Positions 45,519 to 55,011 are shown, counted from the stretch's first letter. The stretch is DNA of 56,154 nt from an uncultured Succinivibrionaceae bacterium (GCA_944390105.1 CALXOV010000031.1:1-56154), one strand, 5' to 3'. Notes: generated by a model not told the origin, from the letters alone. A program made the numbers and translations.

Positions 45519-46547
45519 CTACAAAACCTTCAGCAAAGCGTCAACCTGCGCACGTGTTGTAGCCCAGCTTAGAGCTATGCGCCATACTTCTTTATTGTCA
45601 GCTAAATGCTCCCAAAAAGACAATTGCACCTCTCGACTTATCTGCTGCGCCTTGCCATGATTGAGCACTAAGAAAATCTGATTGGTCTGTGTTGGTACGT
45701 ACAGTCGATAACCTTTTCTCTCAAGCTCTGCACTTAGCTCAAGCGCCAGTTTAACCGCGCTCTCACCAATACGCCAATACAGCCCATCGATAAACAGCGA
45801 TAAAAACTGTGAGCCCAGCACAAAGCCCTTGGCCAATAGCGCTCCATGCTGCTTTACCTGAGTAAAGAAAAAGCGCGGCGCACCTTGCGGAAACACCACT
45901 GCCTCGCCAAACAGCGCCCCACATTTAGTGCCTCCGATATAAAAAGCATCCACGGCTGCTGCTAAATTTTCCATAGTAACATTATTAAACGGACTGGCTA
46001 ATGCATAGGCCAGACGTGCACCATCCACGTACAAATACAGCTGATATTCCTGACACACAGCTTGCAGTAGGTGCAGCTCGTCCAGCGTATACAACGTACC
46101 GTATTCAGTAGGCTGTGAAATATACACTGCCCCCGGCTGTACCATGTGATCGCGATTGCCGTCAGTATAAAAACTCTGCAAATATTGCCGCACTGCTGCC
46201 GCCTCAAGTTTTCCCTGAGTGCCTTCAAGCGTCAGTACTTTATGCCCAGAAGATTCTATCGCACCGGCCTCATGTACGCTGATGTGACCACTGCTGGCGG
46301 CAATCACTCCTTGGGTTTTATGTAGTAATGCATCAAGAACCGTCATATTGGTCTGTGTGCCGCCGACTAAAAACAAGACATCACTATCCGCGGCATTGAG
46401 GTGACATGCCTGTTTAATAATTTCTATGGCCTTTGCACATTCCGTATCACAGCCATAGCCTGCCTGCTTAACTAAATTAACCTCCTGCAGGCGCAGCAGA
46501 ATATCAGGATGAGCCCCCTCAGAATAATCATTATCAAAATTCAGCAT
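45519..46547 (-). CDS. Low-specificity threonine aldolase family protein
   Basis: A PLP-dependent fold I lyase that splits threonine to glycine and acetaldehyde. The PLP lysine is in YIGGTKCGALFGEAVV (about 213-228), with SSGHISVHEAGAIESSGHKV and YVDGARLAYAL as in threonine aldolases. The length of 342 is typical of the GLY1/ltaE superfamily, but related enzymes can act on other beta-hydroxy amino acids. AAGGAG lies 8 bases before ATG. It is divergent from mntP. Confidence 0.85.
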   Translation of the reverse strand: MLNFDNDYSEGAHPDILLRLQEVNLVKQAGYGCDTECAKAIEIIKQACHLNAADSDVLFLVGGTQTNMTVLDALLHKTQGVIAASSGHISVHEAGAIESSGHKVLTLEGTQGKLEAAAVRQYLQSFYTDGNRDHMVQPGAVYISQPTEYGTLYTLDELHLLQAVCQEYQLYLYVDGARLAYALASPFNNVTMENLAAAVDAFYIGGTKCGALFGEAVVFPQGAPRFFFTQVKQHGALLAKGFVLGSQFLSLFIDGLYWRIGESAVKLALELSAELERKGYRLYVPTQTNQIFLVLNHGKAQQISREVQLSFWEHLADNKEVWRIALSWATTRAQVDALLKVL

Positions 46548-46588
46548 GACGTTAGCTCCTTATAATGCAAAAATTTCTAGATGAGGTT

Positions 46589-46618
46589 TTGACTTTCCGC
46601 CGTGCCGGCGCTTATTAT
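46589..46618 (+). promoter_or_regulatory. mntP promoter
   Basis: TTGACT (46589-46594) and TATTAT (46613-46618) are 18 bases apart. Only about 25 bases separate the start from the ATG, leaving no room for a yybP-ykoY manganese riboswitch in the leader. Confidence 0.55.
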
Positions 46619-46644
46619 ACAGCCTTCATTTTTCGAGGATAGCG

Positions 46645-47217
46645 ATGAGTCTGCTAGAAGCTTTTTTAATGGCGTTAGCATTATCCGTTGACGCCTTAGT
46701 TTGCGCAGTGATCTGCGGAAAACGGCGCCTAGCGCCCGGCGTACGGATGCAACAGGCACTTAAACTGACCATTACTTTCGGCTTATTTCAAGCTCTAATG
46801 CCACTGCTTGGCTTTACCGCTGGCAAGGGTATCGTCAGCTTGATTGAGAGTTTTGATCATTGGGTGGCCTTTGCGCTGTTGGCCATGATAGCAGGCAAAA
46901 TGCTTAAGGATGCGCTATGCGGGGACAACGCCGCTCCGGTATGCGCCATTTCACTTGCAACCGTTCTCACCTTAGGTCTTGCTACCTCTATTGATGCCTT
47001 AGCCTTAGGCTTTTCCTTAGGGCTTATCTACAATTCCATCACCCTATTTGCCATTATCACCGGACTTACCTGCAGCGCACTAACTGCATTAGGCTTCTGC
47101 GCCGGTCAATGGTTAGCCTCCTTCAGCCGCCTAGATCGTCTGCTCAATGCCGCAGGGGGTATCGTGCTGCTCTCCATTGGTATCAAGATTCTGCTGGAAC
47201 ATCAGGTCTTTGCCTAA
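46645..47217 (+). CDS. mntP: Manganese efflux pump MntP
   Basis: MntP exports Mn(II) across the inner membrane. The 190-residue protein has six hydrophobic segments in two repeats, each with the acidic motif: ALSVDALVCAV (12-22) and ATSIDALALGFSLG (about 113-126). GAGGA lies 6 bases before the start. Unlike E. coli mntP there is no leader riboswitch. A structured repeat element follows 30 bp after the stop. Confidence 0.93.
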   Translation: MSLLEAFLMALALSVDALVCAVICGKRRLAPGVRMQQALKLTITFGLFQALMPLLGFTAGKGIVSLIESFDHWVAFALLAMIAGKMLKDALCGDNAAPVCAISLATVLTLGLATSIDALALGFSLGLIYNSITLFAIITGLTCSALTALGFCAGQWLASFSRLDRLLNAAGGIVLLSIGIKILLEHQVFA

Positions 47218-47246
47218 ATGCGCTCGCGCTTGATAATGCCATCTTC

Positions 47247-47479
47247 ATGAACTACCTACGCACTTACGTGCGAGATTTCGTGAGGTCAGTGCCTCACTTT
47301 ATGTAAATCCACCCTTCATAATGCTTGCTTACGGGACATGGCCACAATGCCCCTAGCAGGTCGGAGCAAAAAGCTCATTCCTGAATTTTTGTGTGTATTG
47401 TACATGAGCAAAAAGTGCTGTGCCTTCTGCTTACATCCCCTACTCACTCACGTAAGGGAAATTACGCGGTAATGTAAAA
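47247..47479 (+). ncRNA. Orphan IS605-linked structured RNA element, copy 3 (best preserved)
   Basis: ATGAACTACC begins the element. Stems seen: CGCAC-TTAC-GTGCG (47259-47272), GTGAGG (47280-47285) with CCTCAC (47292-47297), GTAA with TTAC around 47303-47331, and CAGG (47357-47360) with CCTG (47380-47383) around GAGC-AAAAA-GCTC. The right end is intact: CTTACATCCCC, a TAC/GTA stem, then GGGAAATTACGCGGTAA. It lies between mntP and a small regulator gene. No protein is encoded. Confidence 0.55.
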
Positions 47480-47641
47480 TCTCGCAACAAAATGCGGCGC
47501 AGCGCATATTTTTAAGAAAAAACTGCCACGATAGCTGTATTCACTACTGTTTTAAATATATTATATATTGTGTCATAAAGTAGCCAATAAAACCAAACAG
47601 CGTAGAGATTACGCTGAGCGATTGATGCGAGGCAAGAAATA

Positions 47642-47884
47642 ATGGATGGCAAAACCTTTAAACGCATTCGCATGTCCATGGGACTGACCGGGGATGAGCT
47701 AGCCGAAAGAATGCATGTATCCGGCAACTATATCCGCCTTGTCGAAACCAATAAAAAACCCGTATCGGAACTGCTCGAATACAAAATCATGGATCAACTG
47801 CGTCGCGCCATTAACAGCGATGATCCATTATTCAAACTGTTAAAAGAACTACTAGCCCCACAAAGTAGCGTCAATCAGTTCTAA
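47642..47884 (+). CDS. Small XRE-type helix-turn-helix protein
   Basis: The 80-residue protein is almost only an XRE DNA-binding domain (about 3-58, with MGLTGDELAERMHVSGNYIRLVE), followed by a short tail. Such small regulators are common in phage and toxin-antitoxin loci, but no partner gene is next to it. The ribosome site is weak. The 3' end overlaps the convergent yigZ by 14 bp. An AT-rich stretch upstream (47540-47600) probably holds its promoter. Confidence 0.75.
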   Translation: MDGKTFKRIRMSMGLTGDELAERMHVSGNYIRLVETNKKPVSELLEYKIMDQLRRAINSDDPLFKLLKELLAPQSSVNQF

Positions 47885-48518
47885 GTTTAATCTGACCTCG
47901 CCCATTGGTCTTATCCTGTAGGAGCGCGGCAAAGGCATGCGCCTGCTCTAAAGGCAAGAGCAGCGTAAATTCCGCCTCAGCCCCAAAATGCTGCGAAATA
48001 ATCTGCCCACGATAGGTTGGCAAAAGTTTTTTGAGCAACCCTACCTGATGATGCGCCAACACCAGATCAATGTAAGCTGGAATAATACGCTCCTGTACCG
48101 GCAAATCAGACAGCGCTAATTTAACTGCATCCTGATAAGCTTTAACTAAGCCTCCCGTACCTAGCAGCGTGCCGCCAAAATAGCGCGTCACCACAGCTGT
48201 CAGTTCACCAATGCCACAATGCAGTACCACATTGAGCATAGGCTGGCCTGCTGTCCCGTGAGGTTCACCATCATCCGAACAGCCGCACACCGCTGTACTA
48301 TCCGGGGCATCCCCATTGAATGCATAGCAATTATGCGTCGCATCAGCATACTGTGCGCTAACGGCCGCGATAAAGGACCGACACTCATCCATTCCAGACG
48401 TATGCCCGATTGTAGTGATAAAGCGGCTTTTCTTAACAATAATTTCACGGCAATGTACCTGCCCGGGTGCGAGGGCCGGTACTTGAAAAGCGGTAGATGC
48501 AACTTTTTTTGCAGCCAT
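47871..48518 (-). CDS. yigZ: YigZ/IMPACT family protein
   Basis: YigZ proteins resemble eukaryotic IMPACT, which inhibits the translation-control kinase GCN2; the bacterial role is unclear. The conserved IVKKSRFIT, SDDGEPHGTAGQPML, GIGELTAVVTRYFGG and LLGTGGLVKAY are present, with a C-terminal ferredoxin-like DUF1949 domain. The frame is open to 48578; I start at 48518 because the N-terminus then matches the family length (215 residues). Neither start has a good ribosome site. Confidence 0.88.
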   Translation of the reverse strand: MAAKKVASTAFQVPALAPGQVHCREIIVKKSRFITTIGHTSGMDECRSFIAAVSAQYADATHNCYAFNGDAPDSTAVCGCSDDGEPHGTAGQPMLNVVLHCGIGELTAVVTRYFGGTLLGTGGLVKAYQDAVKLALSDLPVQERIIPAYIDLVLAHHQVGLLKKLLPTYRGQIISQHFGAEAEFTLLLPLEQAHAFAALLQDKTNGRGQIKLRTD

Positions 48519-48638
48519 AAGCTTTCTAATCTGCTCCCATGAATTACCGTTAGCCCCAAACAGTAGCAGTAACGGCATTAGGTTTACGCTTAATTAAAAG
48601 TTATAGCCGCAAATTGTAAACTAAATTTAACAGTCTGC

Positions 48639-49031
48639 CTAAAAAGCCAGCACTGCACCTGCAATTTTTGATGCAAACATCAAACCGTCGGACAGCGCAT
48701 CTAACACTGAAAAGTCGCTTGCGGCCGCTGGATTGCGTTCTAGCAGCGTGAAATCACTGTGTGACGGAGGTTCCTCCAATACGGCAAAAGAACGTACTTG
48801 TGCATTTTCAGAAGCAGCCGGCGCAAAATCACGTCCCGAAAGTATCCTCTCTTTAGTCTGTACTCCGCAGCTAGATGCTCCGGCACCAGCAAATAAGGTT
48901 TGTAAGGCCTGTGAAAAGCTTGCCGCATTCTCATCATGGCCTTTAAGACTAACACTACGGGCAGACTGCGCTTGCGCCGACGGTAGGCCGCTTGTATACT
49001 GCGACCGTGCGGAAATTAGCTGTGCTGACAT
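48639..49031 (-). CDS. Hypothetical protein
   Basis: I do not recognise this 130-residue protein. The start at 49031 has a strong GAGGAGGG just upstream; the frame extends to 49088 without one. It is Ala/Ser-rich and low in hydrophobic segments until the last 20 residues (DGLMFASKIAGAVLAF), which could be a short membrane-active or amphipathic helix. It lies next to two other poorly known minus-strand genes. Confidence 0.55.
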   Translation of the reverse strand: MSAQLISARSQYTSGLPSAQAQSARSVSLKGHDENAASFSQALQTLFAGAGASSCGVQTKERILSGRDFAPAASENAQVRSFAVLEEPPSHSDFTLLERNPAAASDFSVLDALSDGLMFASKIAGAVLAF

Positions 49032-49114
49032 AAACCCTCCTCGTGTGCGGCAAAGCTTGCCGCTGTCTCCATGACTGTCACGCTTCAAGCAAAGGTTATG
49101 CCAACCTAAAAAAT

Positions 49115-49519
49115 TTAAAAAGAAGGGATCACGTATTGGCTTTGCTGCAAGCGCACAAAGGTCACTTCCTCATAGCCCTGCTGCCCATCCATCGGAATAG
49201 TATCGCTAAACTTGCGATTGACTTTGACCCAAGCGGTCTTGGTTTCATCTTGACTGTTCACTTTCAGACTGCAGTCATGATACAGATAAACGGAATGAAT
49301 ATTATTCACTTCATCAAGGATGATCGGAGCCTCTTCACCGGCGGCGTAAACGTACCACCCGACAGTCAGCCATGTCGTCTGATCAATACGAGCATTGAGC
49401 GCCACCGAGCAGTCCTCGGTGCTGTCATTTTTAATATCCAGACGCACAGCTGCTAAAGACGCACTGCACCATACAGCGCAGCCGCATGCAACAAGTGCCA
49501 GCAGAAAAGATTTGCGCAT
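49115..49519 (-). CDS. Exported DUF1036-like protein
   Basis: A signal peptide (about 1-23, LLALVACGCAVWCSASLAA) is followed by a domain fitting DUF1036: DIKNDSTEDCSVALNAR, the WLTVGWYVYAAGEEAPIIL core and Cys residues at about 37 and 83. DUF1036 proteins are small secreted or periplasmic proteins of unknown function. Family assignment is by pattern, without a search. Confidence 0.6.
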   Translation of the reverse strand: MRKSFLLALVACGCAVWCSASLAAVRLDIKNDSTEDCSVALNARIDQTTWLTVGWYVYAAGEEAPIILDEVNNIHSVYLYHDCSLKVNSQDETKTAWVKVNRKFSDTIPMDGQQGYEEVTFVRLQQSQYVIPSF

Positions 49520-49551
49520 AAAAAACCGCCTTTACAACAAATTTAGGCCGA

Positions 49552-50181
49552 TTATACCGCAAAGAGCATTACCAATATGCAGGCCGCAGCAAAAGCGATC
49601 ATCACCTTTCCCGAAAATGGACCTCCGCGTTTGACTGCATAATTAATCACTGCCGTATTCTGCGATGCACTAAGCCCCGGCAAAGTTTTAGCGGCAATCG
49701 CCCGTTGCCACTCCGGGCCATTGAGCTCACTGCGAATTGTTTGCGCCAGCTGCAGGCGCTCCTCCTGCGACAGCTCTTTTGCAGCGGGACCAATCAAATG
49801 CAGTGGCCCAAACGACTCCATCACATAAAGCAGCAAAGCAGCGACATTGACAATCTCAACCTTACCCTTAAGCGGGCGCAAATGCATCGCAAGTTTAGCC
49901 ATCTCCACTCCGGCAGCGCGTAGCAACAGCGGCTGCAGCTCGGCCCCGGCTAAATCTGCTCTTCCTTCATCATGACGTACCAAGGCAGTTAAGCGTTGCA
50001 CAATATCGCGCTGTGCCTTGCTCCACAAATCAGCAAAGGCCTTAACAATCACCTCAGTCTGCGCTGGCTGAATACCGAACACTGCCTCGCTGTCTGCGCA
50101 AAGCGTTCTCATCACTGCGCTTAAATCGGCGCGGCTTATCGGCGCCGTCCATAATCCACTGTCATGACTTGCGTTAGTCAA
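49552..50181 (-). CDS. Hypothetical tail-anchored membrane protein
   Basis: I do not recognise this 209-residue protein. It is largely helical. The extreme C-terminus is one transmembrane helix (GKVMIAFAAACILVMLFAV) with a basic KRGGPFSGK just before it, so it is probably tail-anchored in the inner membrane with the body in the cytoplasm. It is divergent from the TerB-type gene, with 168 bp between their starts, so the two may share control. Confidence 0.6.
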   Translation of the reverse strand: MTNASHDSGLWTAPISRADLSAVMRTLCADSEAVFGIQPAQTEVIVKAFADLWSKAQRDIVQRLTALVRHDEGRADLAGAELQPLLLRAAGVEMAKLAMHLRPLKGKVEIVNVAALLLYVMESFGPLHLIGPAAKELSQEERLQLAQTIRSELNGPEWQRAIAAKTLPGLSASQNTAVINYAVKRGGPFSGKVMIAFAAACILVMLFAV

Positions 50182-50349
50182 GGTTTATTCCTCACTTATC
50201 TTCTATTATGGCTTAAGCTTAAGATGCATTCTGCAGTTTTGCAAAAGTTTGGACACGATTCTGTGCACTCTGCTCAGCTTTTTGACTGGAGCTTTTGCCC
50301 TAATTGACCAAAAACGCTAAAATTTTACTGTTTCACTTAAGGAAAAATT

Positions 50350-53300
50350 ATGGCAGCAGAATCTGTCGGTCCCTTATATCCCGCAGCTTTTTATTTATCT
50401 CATCTGCGAGATCTACCGACCTCATTTGTCCATGCAGCGGCTCAACTTAAATCGGAAATGACGGCTCACCGCCTCCTACGTCTGTCGCTACACAGTCTCA
50501 CCTCCCGCCTAATGCTCGCTGAAAGCACTTTGCATCAGTTGGAATTTTTTTCCCAAAGCCGAAGTATATTCCTGCAGTGTAGCGAGTTGTGCGAAAGCTG
50601 CGGCATGAAAATTGCGCCTTTCATGCCGCCGCTCGCACTGCAAGGTAATCAGACTTTAATTCTGACCTTAAAGCCTAACTTAAATAATGATGAAGATATT
50701 TCCTATGTGCAGTCCGTACTGCAGAGTAGACGACAGGTCAGCAATCATGACATGCCTTTCATTAGCCGCATGCAGTTGAAGTTAGCTCAATACAACATCA
50801 TGCTGCGCGTAATTGAAGGACTGGGTGCCCTATCATGCCACAACATTAACGCGCTACAGCTTGAATACTTAAATAATGTGCTGACCTCTCAGCCGCTACC
50901 ACAGGAGGGCCTTGCTTATCTTAAAGCCTGCTTGTCTTTTTTCAGCGATCAGCCGTGCTATATCGTAGATTATCATCATACCGAGCACTGTTTAAAGCCG
51001 CTGCCCTCCTCTAAACATCAAGAACAGATCGCTTGGCATTTAGCTCAGTTAGGAGCGCGCAGTGATCACGTCATCAGCTTTGATCCGCGCTATCCGTTAA
51101 ATGAGCTGTGCGTTATGTTCTATAGCCGCATTACGCATCATAAACCGCGCAAGTTAAAAGCTGCCGAGCAGAGCAACTTAAGTCTAAAGCAACAAATTGA
51201 AACAATGCAGCAGCTCGCGGTCGAAAAAGCACGCTCCTCACGCGTGCTTGCCCCTGAAGATATTAGCCGCTTCATCTCCGAGCTTAATTGCGAACTCGAA
51301 CGCTCTCAGCTTTTTAGCACGGACAAACGCGAAAATCTTATCCAGTTGCTGCTCAATGATCCTTTAGCCTTAAGTTTAATGCCGCCTTATGCTGAACTTG
51401 ATTTTAAACTCCCATCTCCACTGATACCGGACGATGCGGCTCCAGAATTATTGTTGTGTACGCACGACCCGCAGATCAAAGAGCTCTATCCTTGCTTTGC
51501 CTACATTAATCCACACCACGGCCAAAGATTGCTGTTTGATGCTGCACTGGATGCGCAATTTTTTAAATTAAGCCAATTTACGCATAGTGCAGATCTCGGA
51601 AGTGAATGTGCGCTACTTGCCGCACAGCTGTTACTGCACCGTCTGCTGCTCCGCCCGCTGTTTGTAGGTAACGACAGCACCACCCGTGCACTCTTTATTA
51701 AATTATGCGCTTTAGATCTCAAGGGCGAGCTGCACATGGATCCCTGCGCTGCCGCAATAGCTGCTTTGTACTATCTAATCTACCGTCAGCAGCTTCCTTA
51801 CGAGCTACAGCATGATCTGCCCAATCTCGTAACTAGGGGGCTACGCACAGACACAGCTCTGCTGTGTGCTTTTGTCTGGCAGCAGCTACGCCGCACTAAC
51901 ATGCAGCTACACAAGCTACAGCCACAGGAGCTTAACATGGTAACGCTGTACTGTATGCTGAGCTTTGGCCTAGAACAGAGCGGTGACAGGATTAGCCCTG
52001 AAGATTTGGCCGATGACAAATTCGTCACAAAACTACTCGCCTTTGCTGTACCGCAACTGCTTTCCGTAGAGAAACATGCAACAGGCCCCATCTTCATACG
52101 CTGGGATATAACTGAAGACGGCCGCGAGCAGACGTCAAATAAAAAACTTGGCTTTTATAAAATAGCGCAAAGCAAGCTTAAACTTAGCATCCTGCGCTAT
52201 GCCAATCCGTTTGAACAACTGCTGACCTCGGCACTGCTGTGTAATCTTGCCAAGCCTGTAGTGCTACTGCGGCATCCTGCTTTACAGCTGTTAAGCACTA
52301 AGTGTGATGAGGTGATAACGATACAGCGTTATCTGACTGATTATGCCTCACAGCTACCTGCTCAACTGCAACAGTTGCTTAATACTGATGAAGACTATGC
52401 ACCAATGCTACGCTCTTATTTCCCGCAAGAGCAGTACTCCATTAACGGATATGATCTTAACCAAACCTTTGCGATTAGATTTCCAATCGGCAGCCACAAA
52501 TGGCGCATCCTCTTAAACTTTTTACTGCACAAAGCACGACTTATCAGTATTCCTCAGCATCCTGATGGTTCTGCACCGGACAGCGGTTCGTTGACAAACA
52601 AATTCTTTTTCCTAAACGATGACTTTAACCCTCCGCTGACGCAGCAGCTGTGGTGGGAAGAATTACAGGCTGCAGTCTTTGCTCTTATCATGTTTAACTA
52701 CTGCTCCTACATCAGCGAATTCGATCCAGCCTGTGAGCTACTGCTATCCACAATTCATACCGATACACCAGAAAGTAAAGACTTTGCAGAGCGCTATCTA
52801 AAACAGCTGTGCCGCCTGCTGGTTACACCCGATTTTTCAAGCGCAACTCAGCAAAATCTGCTCAACATGTATAAAACAGCAGAACATCTACAAACTTCAG
52901 CTAAGCAGTTGCTGCTGTATCTAATTGCCAATATAACCATCCGCGGTAGCGCTCGTCTGCGCATGCATCGCTTTGAGCGCTTAGCCGAGCAACTCAACAT
53001 TGCTGCCGATGATGTGCAACAGATTAAAAAGGTACAATACTTTTATCAAGTCATGCAGCGTAACCGCGATGCGGCACAGTTAAAACACGGATCAGAGTAC
53101 TCGACCGATGCGCGGCATGCAGGTCACAATGCTAAGTTAAATGCCGCGGTCAACAATGCCGCAGCATATTTTGATCATTTAGATCAAAAAATCATATCGT
53201 CTAAGCTACAAGAAAGCTCTGAAGTGCTGTCTGTCATTGGGCAGTTGCGCGCAGCAAATGAATCCGCTGAATTAGAAAGTCATGTCTCGGCGGATGCGGT

Positions 53301-53607
53301 GCCTACTGCGCCGACCTCGGTCACTGCCGCAACAACGGAGAGTAACGAGGCGCTTCCAATGTTGCCTCCTGAGGCTCGTGAACTGTTGCACAGCGTAAAC
53401 ATGCATGCACAGGACATCATGGATTTGGCAGAATTTACCGGCATGTGCTTAAGCTGCCGCTTTATGTCCTGTGATGTCGCAGTAGAAATGCTCAACGATC
53501 ATGCCTATGAGCAATTTGACGAGCCAGTGTTTGATGTAGCGCCGGAAGAGAATGCCATCTATATAAATCTTGGGATCCTGCAAAAAATGCTCAATTTGTC
53601 AGCTTAA
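50350..53607 (+). CDS. Large protein with TerB-like and TerB_C-like C-terminal domains
   Basis: The 1085-residue protein has a C-terminus fitting TerB_C: LQESSEVLSVIGQL (about 955-970), then LPPEARELL and AVEMLNDHAYEQFDEPVFD (about 1040-1060), then INLGILQKML. Just before, LLLYLIANITIRGSARLRMHRFERLAEQL (in part; about 855-885) resembles a TerB helical domain. The first 800 residues are helical and unrecognised; a TerB_N-like region would be expected around 370-560. TerB_N/TerB_C proteins belong to the Ter stress or conflict systems, often with ATPases or helicases; none is next door. Its 3' end overlaps xseA by 17 bp. AAGGA lies 7 bases before ATG. Confidence 0.6.
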   Translation: MAAESVGPLYPAAFYLSHLRDLPTSFVHAAAQLKSEMTAHRLLRLSLHSLTSRLMLAESTLHQLEFFSQSRSIFLQCSELCESCGMKIAPFMPPLALQGNQTLILTLKPNLNNDEDISYVQSVLQSRRQVSNHDMPFISRMQLKLAQYNIMLRVIEGLGALSCHNINALQLEYLNNVLTSQPLPQEGLAYLKACLSFFSDQPCYIVDYHHTEHCLKPLPSSKHQEQIAWHLAQLGARSDHVISFDPRYPLNELCVMFYSRITHHKPRKLKAAEQSNLSLKQQIETMQQLAVEKARSSRVLAPEDISRFISELNCELERSQLFSTDKRENLIQLLLNDPLALSLMPPYAELDFKLPSPLIPDDAAPELLLCTHDPQIKELYPCFAYINPHHGQRLLFDAALDAQFFKLSQFTHSADLGSECALLAAQLLLHRLLLRPLFVGNDSTTRALFIKLCALDLKGELHMDPCAAAIAALYYLIYRQQLPYELQHDLPNLVTRGLRTDTALLCAFVWQQLRRTNMQLHKLQPQELNMVTLYCMLSFGLEQSGDRISPEDLADDKFVTKLLAFAVPQLLSVEKHATGPIFIRWDITEDGREQTSNKKLGFYKIAQSKLKLSILRYANPFEQLLTSALLCNLAKPVVLLRHPALQLLSTKCDEVITIQRYLTDYASQLPAQLQQLLNTDEDYAPMLRSYFPQEQYSINGYDLNQTFAIRFPIGSHKWRILLNFLLHKARLISIPQHPDGSAPDSGSLTNKFFFLNDDFNPPLTQQLWWEELQAAVFALIMFNYCSYISEFDPACELLLSTIHTDTPESKDFAERYLKQLCRLLVTPDFSSATQQNLLNMYKTAEHLQTSAKQLLLYLIANITIRGSARLRMHRFERLAEQLNIAADDVQQIKKVQYFYQVMQRNRDAAQLKHGSEYSTDARHAGHNAKLNAAVNNAAAYFDHLDQKIISSKLQESSEVLSVIGQLRAANESAELESHVSADAVPTAPTSVTAATTESNEALPMLPPEARELLHSVNMHAQDIMDLAEFTGMCLSCRFMSCDVAVEMLNDHAYEQFDEPVFDVAPEENAIYINLGILQKMLNLSA

Positions 53608-55003
53608 GCTCCTCAATGCGCGAAATAACCTCACCGCCGGCAATTTGCGTGGAAATCCACTGTCCGGGAAAGGCTTCATGGATATTGAGTAGCTTCCCCT
53701 GCAAATCGCGGGTAACTGAGTAGCCGCGTTGCAGAATATCCAGCGGATTGAGCGCACTCAAACGACCAACCATATGCGCTAAAGCCTGCTTTCTGTCCTG
53801 CAACCTATCCTCAAGCCTGCAGGCTATAAGTTGCTGTAACACATGCTGCAACGCATTAAACTTGCCCTGCAGGGATTGCGCCATCAAGATATCTAACTGC
53901 TGCGTACACTTAGACAACCGTTCTTTATCTGCGCCCAACCGCCGCTCCAGATTATGCGTCAGCAACGCCTGCTGCAGGTACTGAAGGCGCTGGGTCTTGA
54001 CCTGTAGCGCCTGCACAAGAAGGTGTTGCAGCTGTTGCTCAAGCTGCGCCACGCGACTGCGACGCAGCTGAATCTGCTGCAATGGACCACTTGCCTGCAA
54101 CCGCAGTTGCAGACGCTCTACAGAGGCATCCCTTTCATCTAACTGTAGCATTATTAAATTGTGCAAACGCTCAGTTAACTGCGTGTAGAATTGCTGCAAC
54201 TGCGAATATGGGTAAAAGCTCACGATTTCCGCAGCTGCCGTAGGTGTAGCAGCCCGCAGATCAGCAGCAAAATCCGTCAGTGCCGTATCCGGTTCGTGGC
54301 CTACAGCAGAAATAATTGGCAGTGGGCTTTGCGCGGTCAGCCGCACAACTGCCTCATCAGAAAATGGCAGTAGATCTTCAAACGATCCTCCGCCGCGACA
54401 TATGATAAGCACATCACAGACACGATCAGCATACGCCTGCCGCAGCGCCTGGCATAAACTTGCCGACGCTTCACGTCCCTGTACCGCAGCTGCATAGAGC
54501 TTGACTTCAATTAGAGGATTACGCCGCGCAAGTGTAATGCAGATATCATGCAAAACCCGCCCTTCCCCTGAAGTAATAATGCCAACACGATCAACAAAAC
54601 GTGGTATAGCTTTTTTCGGTCGGGCAAAGATACCTTCTGCTTCTAGACGGCGCTTTAACTGCTCAAGACGCTCTAAAATATGGCCCTGCCCTGCAGGCTG
54701 CATACTGCGAACTAATAATTTAAACTGCCCATTTTTGCGATACAGTGAACTGTTTCCCGTAACCTGCACCAACATGCCAGCCTGCGGCGTAAATGCTAAC
54801 TGCCGTACCAGATTCCCCCACATCAGACAATCTACGCTGGCATTATCATCCTTAAGCTTAAAGTACAGATGACTGCGCGGATACAACTCAGAAATTTCTC
54901 CGATGACACAGGCTGTCCCCAAGCCCTGCAAGACTTCATCGGTAAGTTCGACAAAACGCGATACAGACAGCGCGTGCAACGCAACACCGACGTTTTCACT
55001 CAT
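53591..55003 (-). CDS. xseA: Exodeoxyribonuclease VII large subunit
   Basis: XseA is the catalytic subunit of the single-strand exonuclease. An N-terminal OB fold (about 18-105, SELYPRSHLYFKLKDDNASV) is followed by the nuclease domain with CRGGGSFEDLLPFSDE and ISAVGHEPDTALTDFAADLRA. A long Gln/Leu-rich coiled coil (about 270-420) and a short C-terminal segment with LQRGYSVTRD follow. The length of 470 is normal. It follows the PepSY-like gene by 8 bp and ends over the TerB-type gene. Confidence 0.95.
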   Translation of the reverse strand: MSENVGVALHALSVSRFVELTDEVLQGLGTACVIGEISELYPRSHLYFKLKDDNASVDCLMWGNLVRQLAFTPQAGMLVQVTGNSSLYRKNGQFKLLVRSMQPAGQGHILERLEQLKRRLEAEGIFARPKKAIPRFVDRVGIITSGEGRVLHDICITLARRNPLIEVKLYAAAVQGREASASLCQALRQAYADRVCDVLIICRGGGSFEDLLPFSDEAVVRLTAQSPLPIISAVGHEPDTALTDFAADLRAATPTAAAEIVSFYPYSQLQQFYTQLTERLHNLIMLQLDERDASVERLQLRLQASGPLQQIQLRRSRVAQLEQQLQHLLVQALQVKTQRLQYLQQALLTHNLERRLGADKERLSKCTQQLDILMAQSLQGKFNALQHVLQQLIACRLEDRLQDRKQALAHMVGRLSALNPLDILQRGYSVTRDLQGKLLNIHEAFPGQWISTQIAGGEVISRIEELKLTN

Positions 55004-55011
55004 GAAAGGGT

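Noticed and set aside
46548-46644. A yybP-ykoY riboswitch before mntP
   Set aside because: The promoter leaves only about 25 bases of leader, too short for the aptamer.
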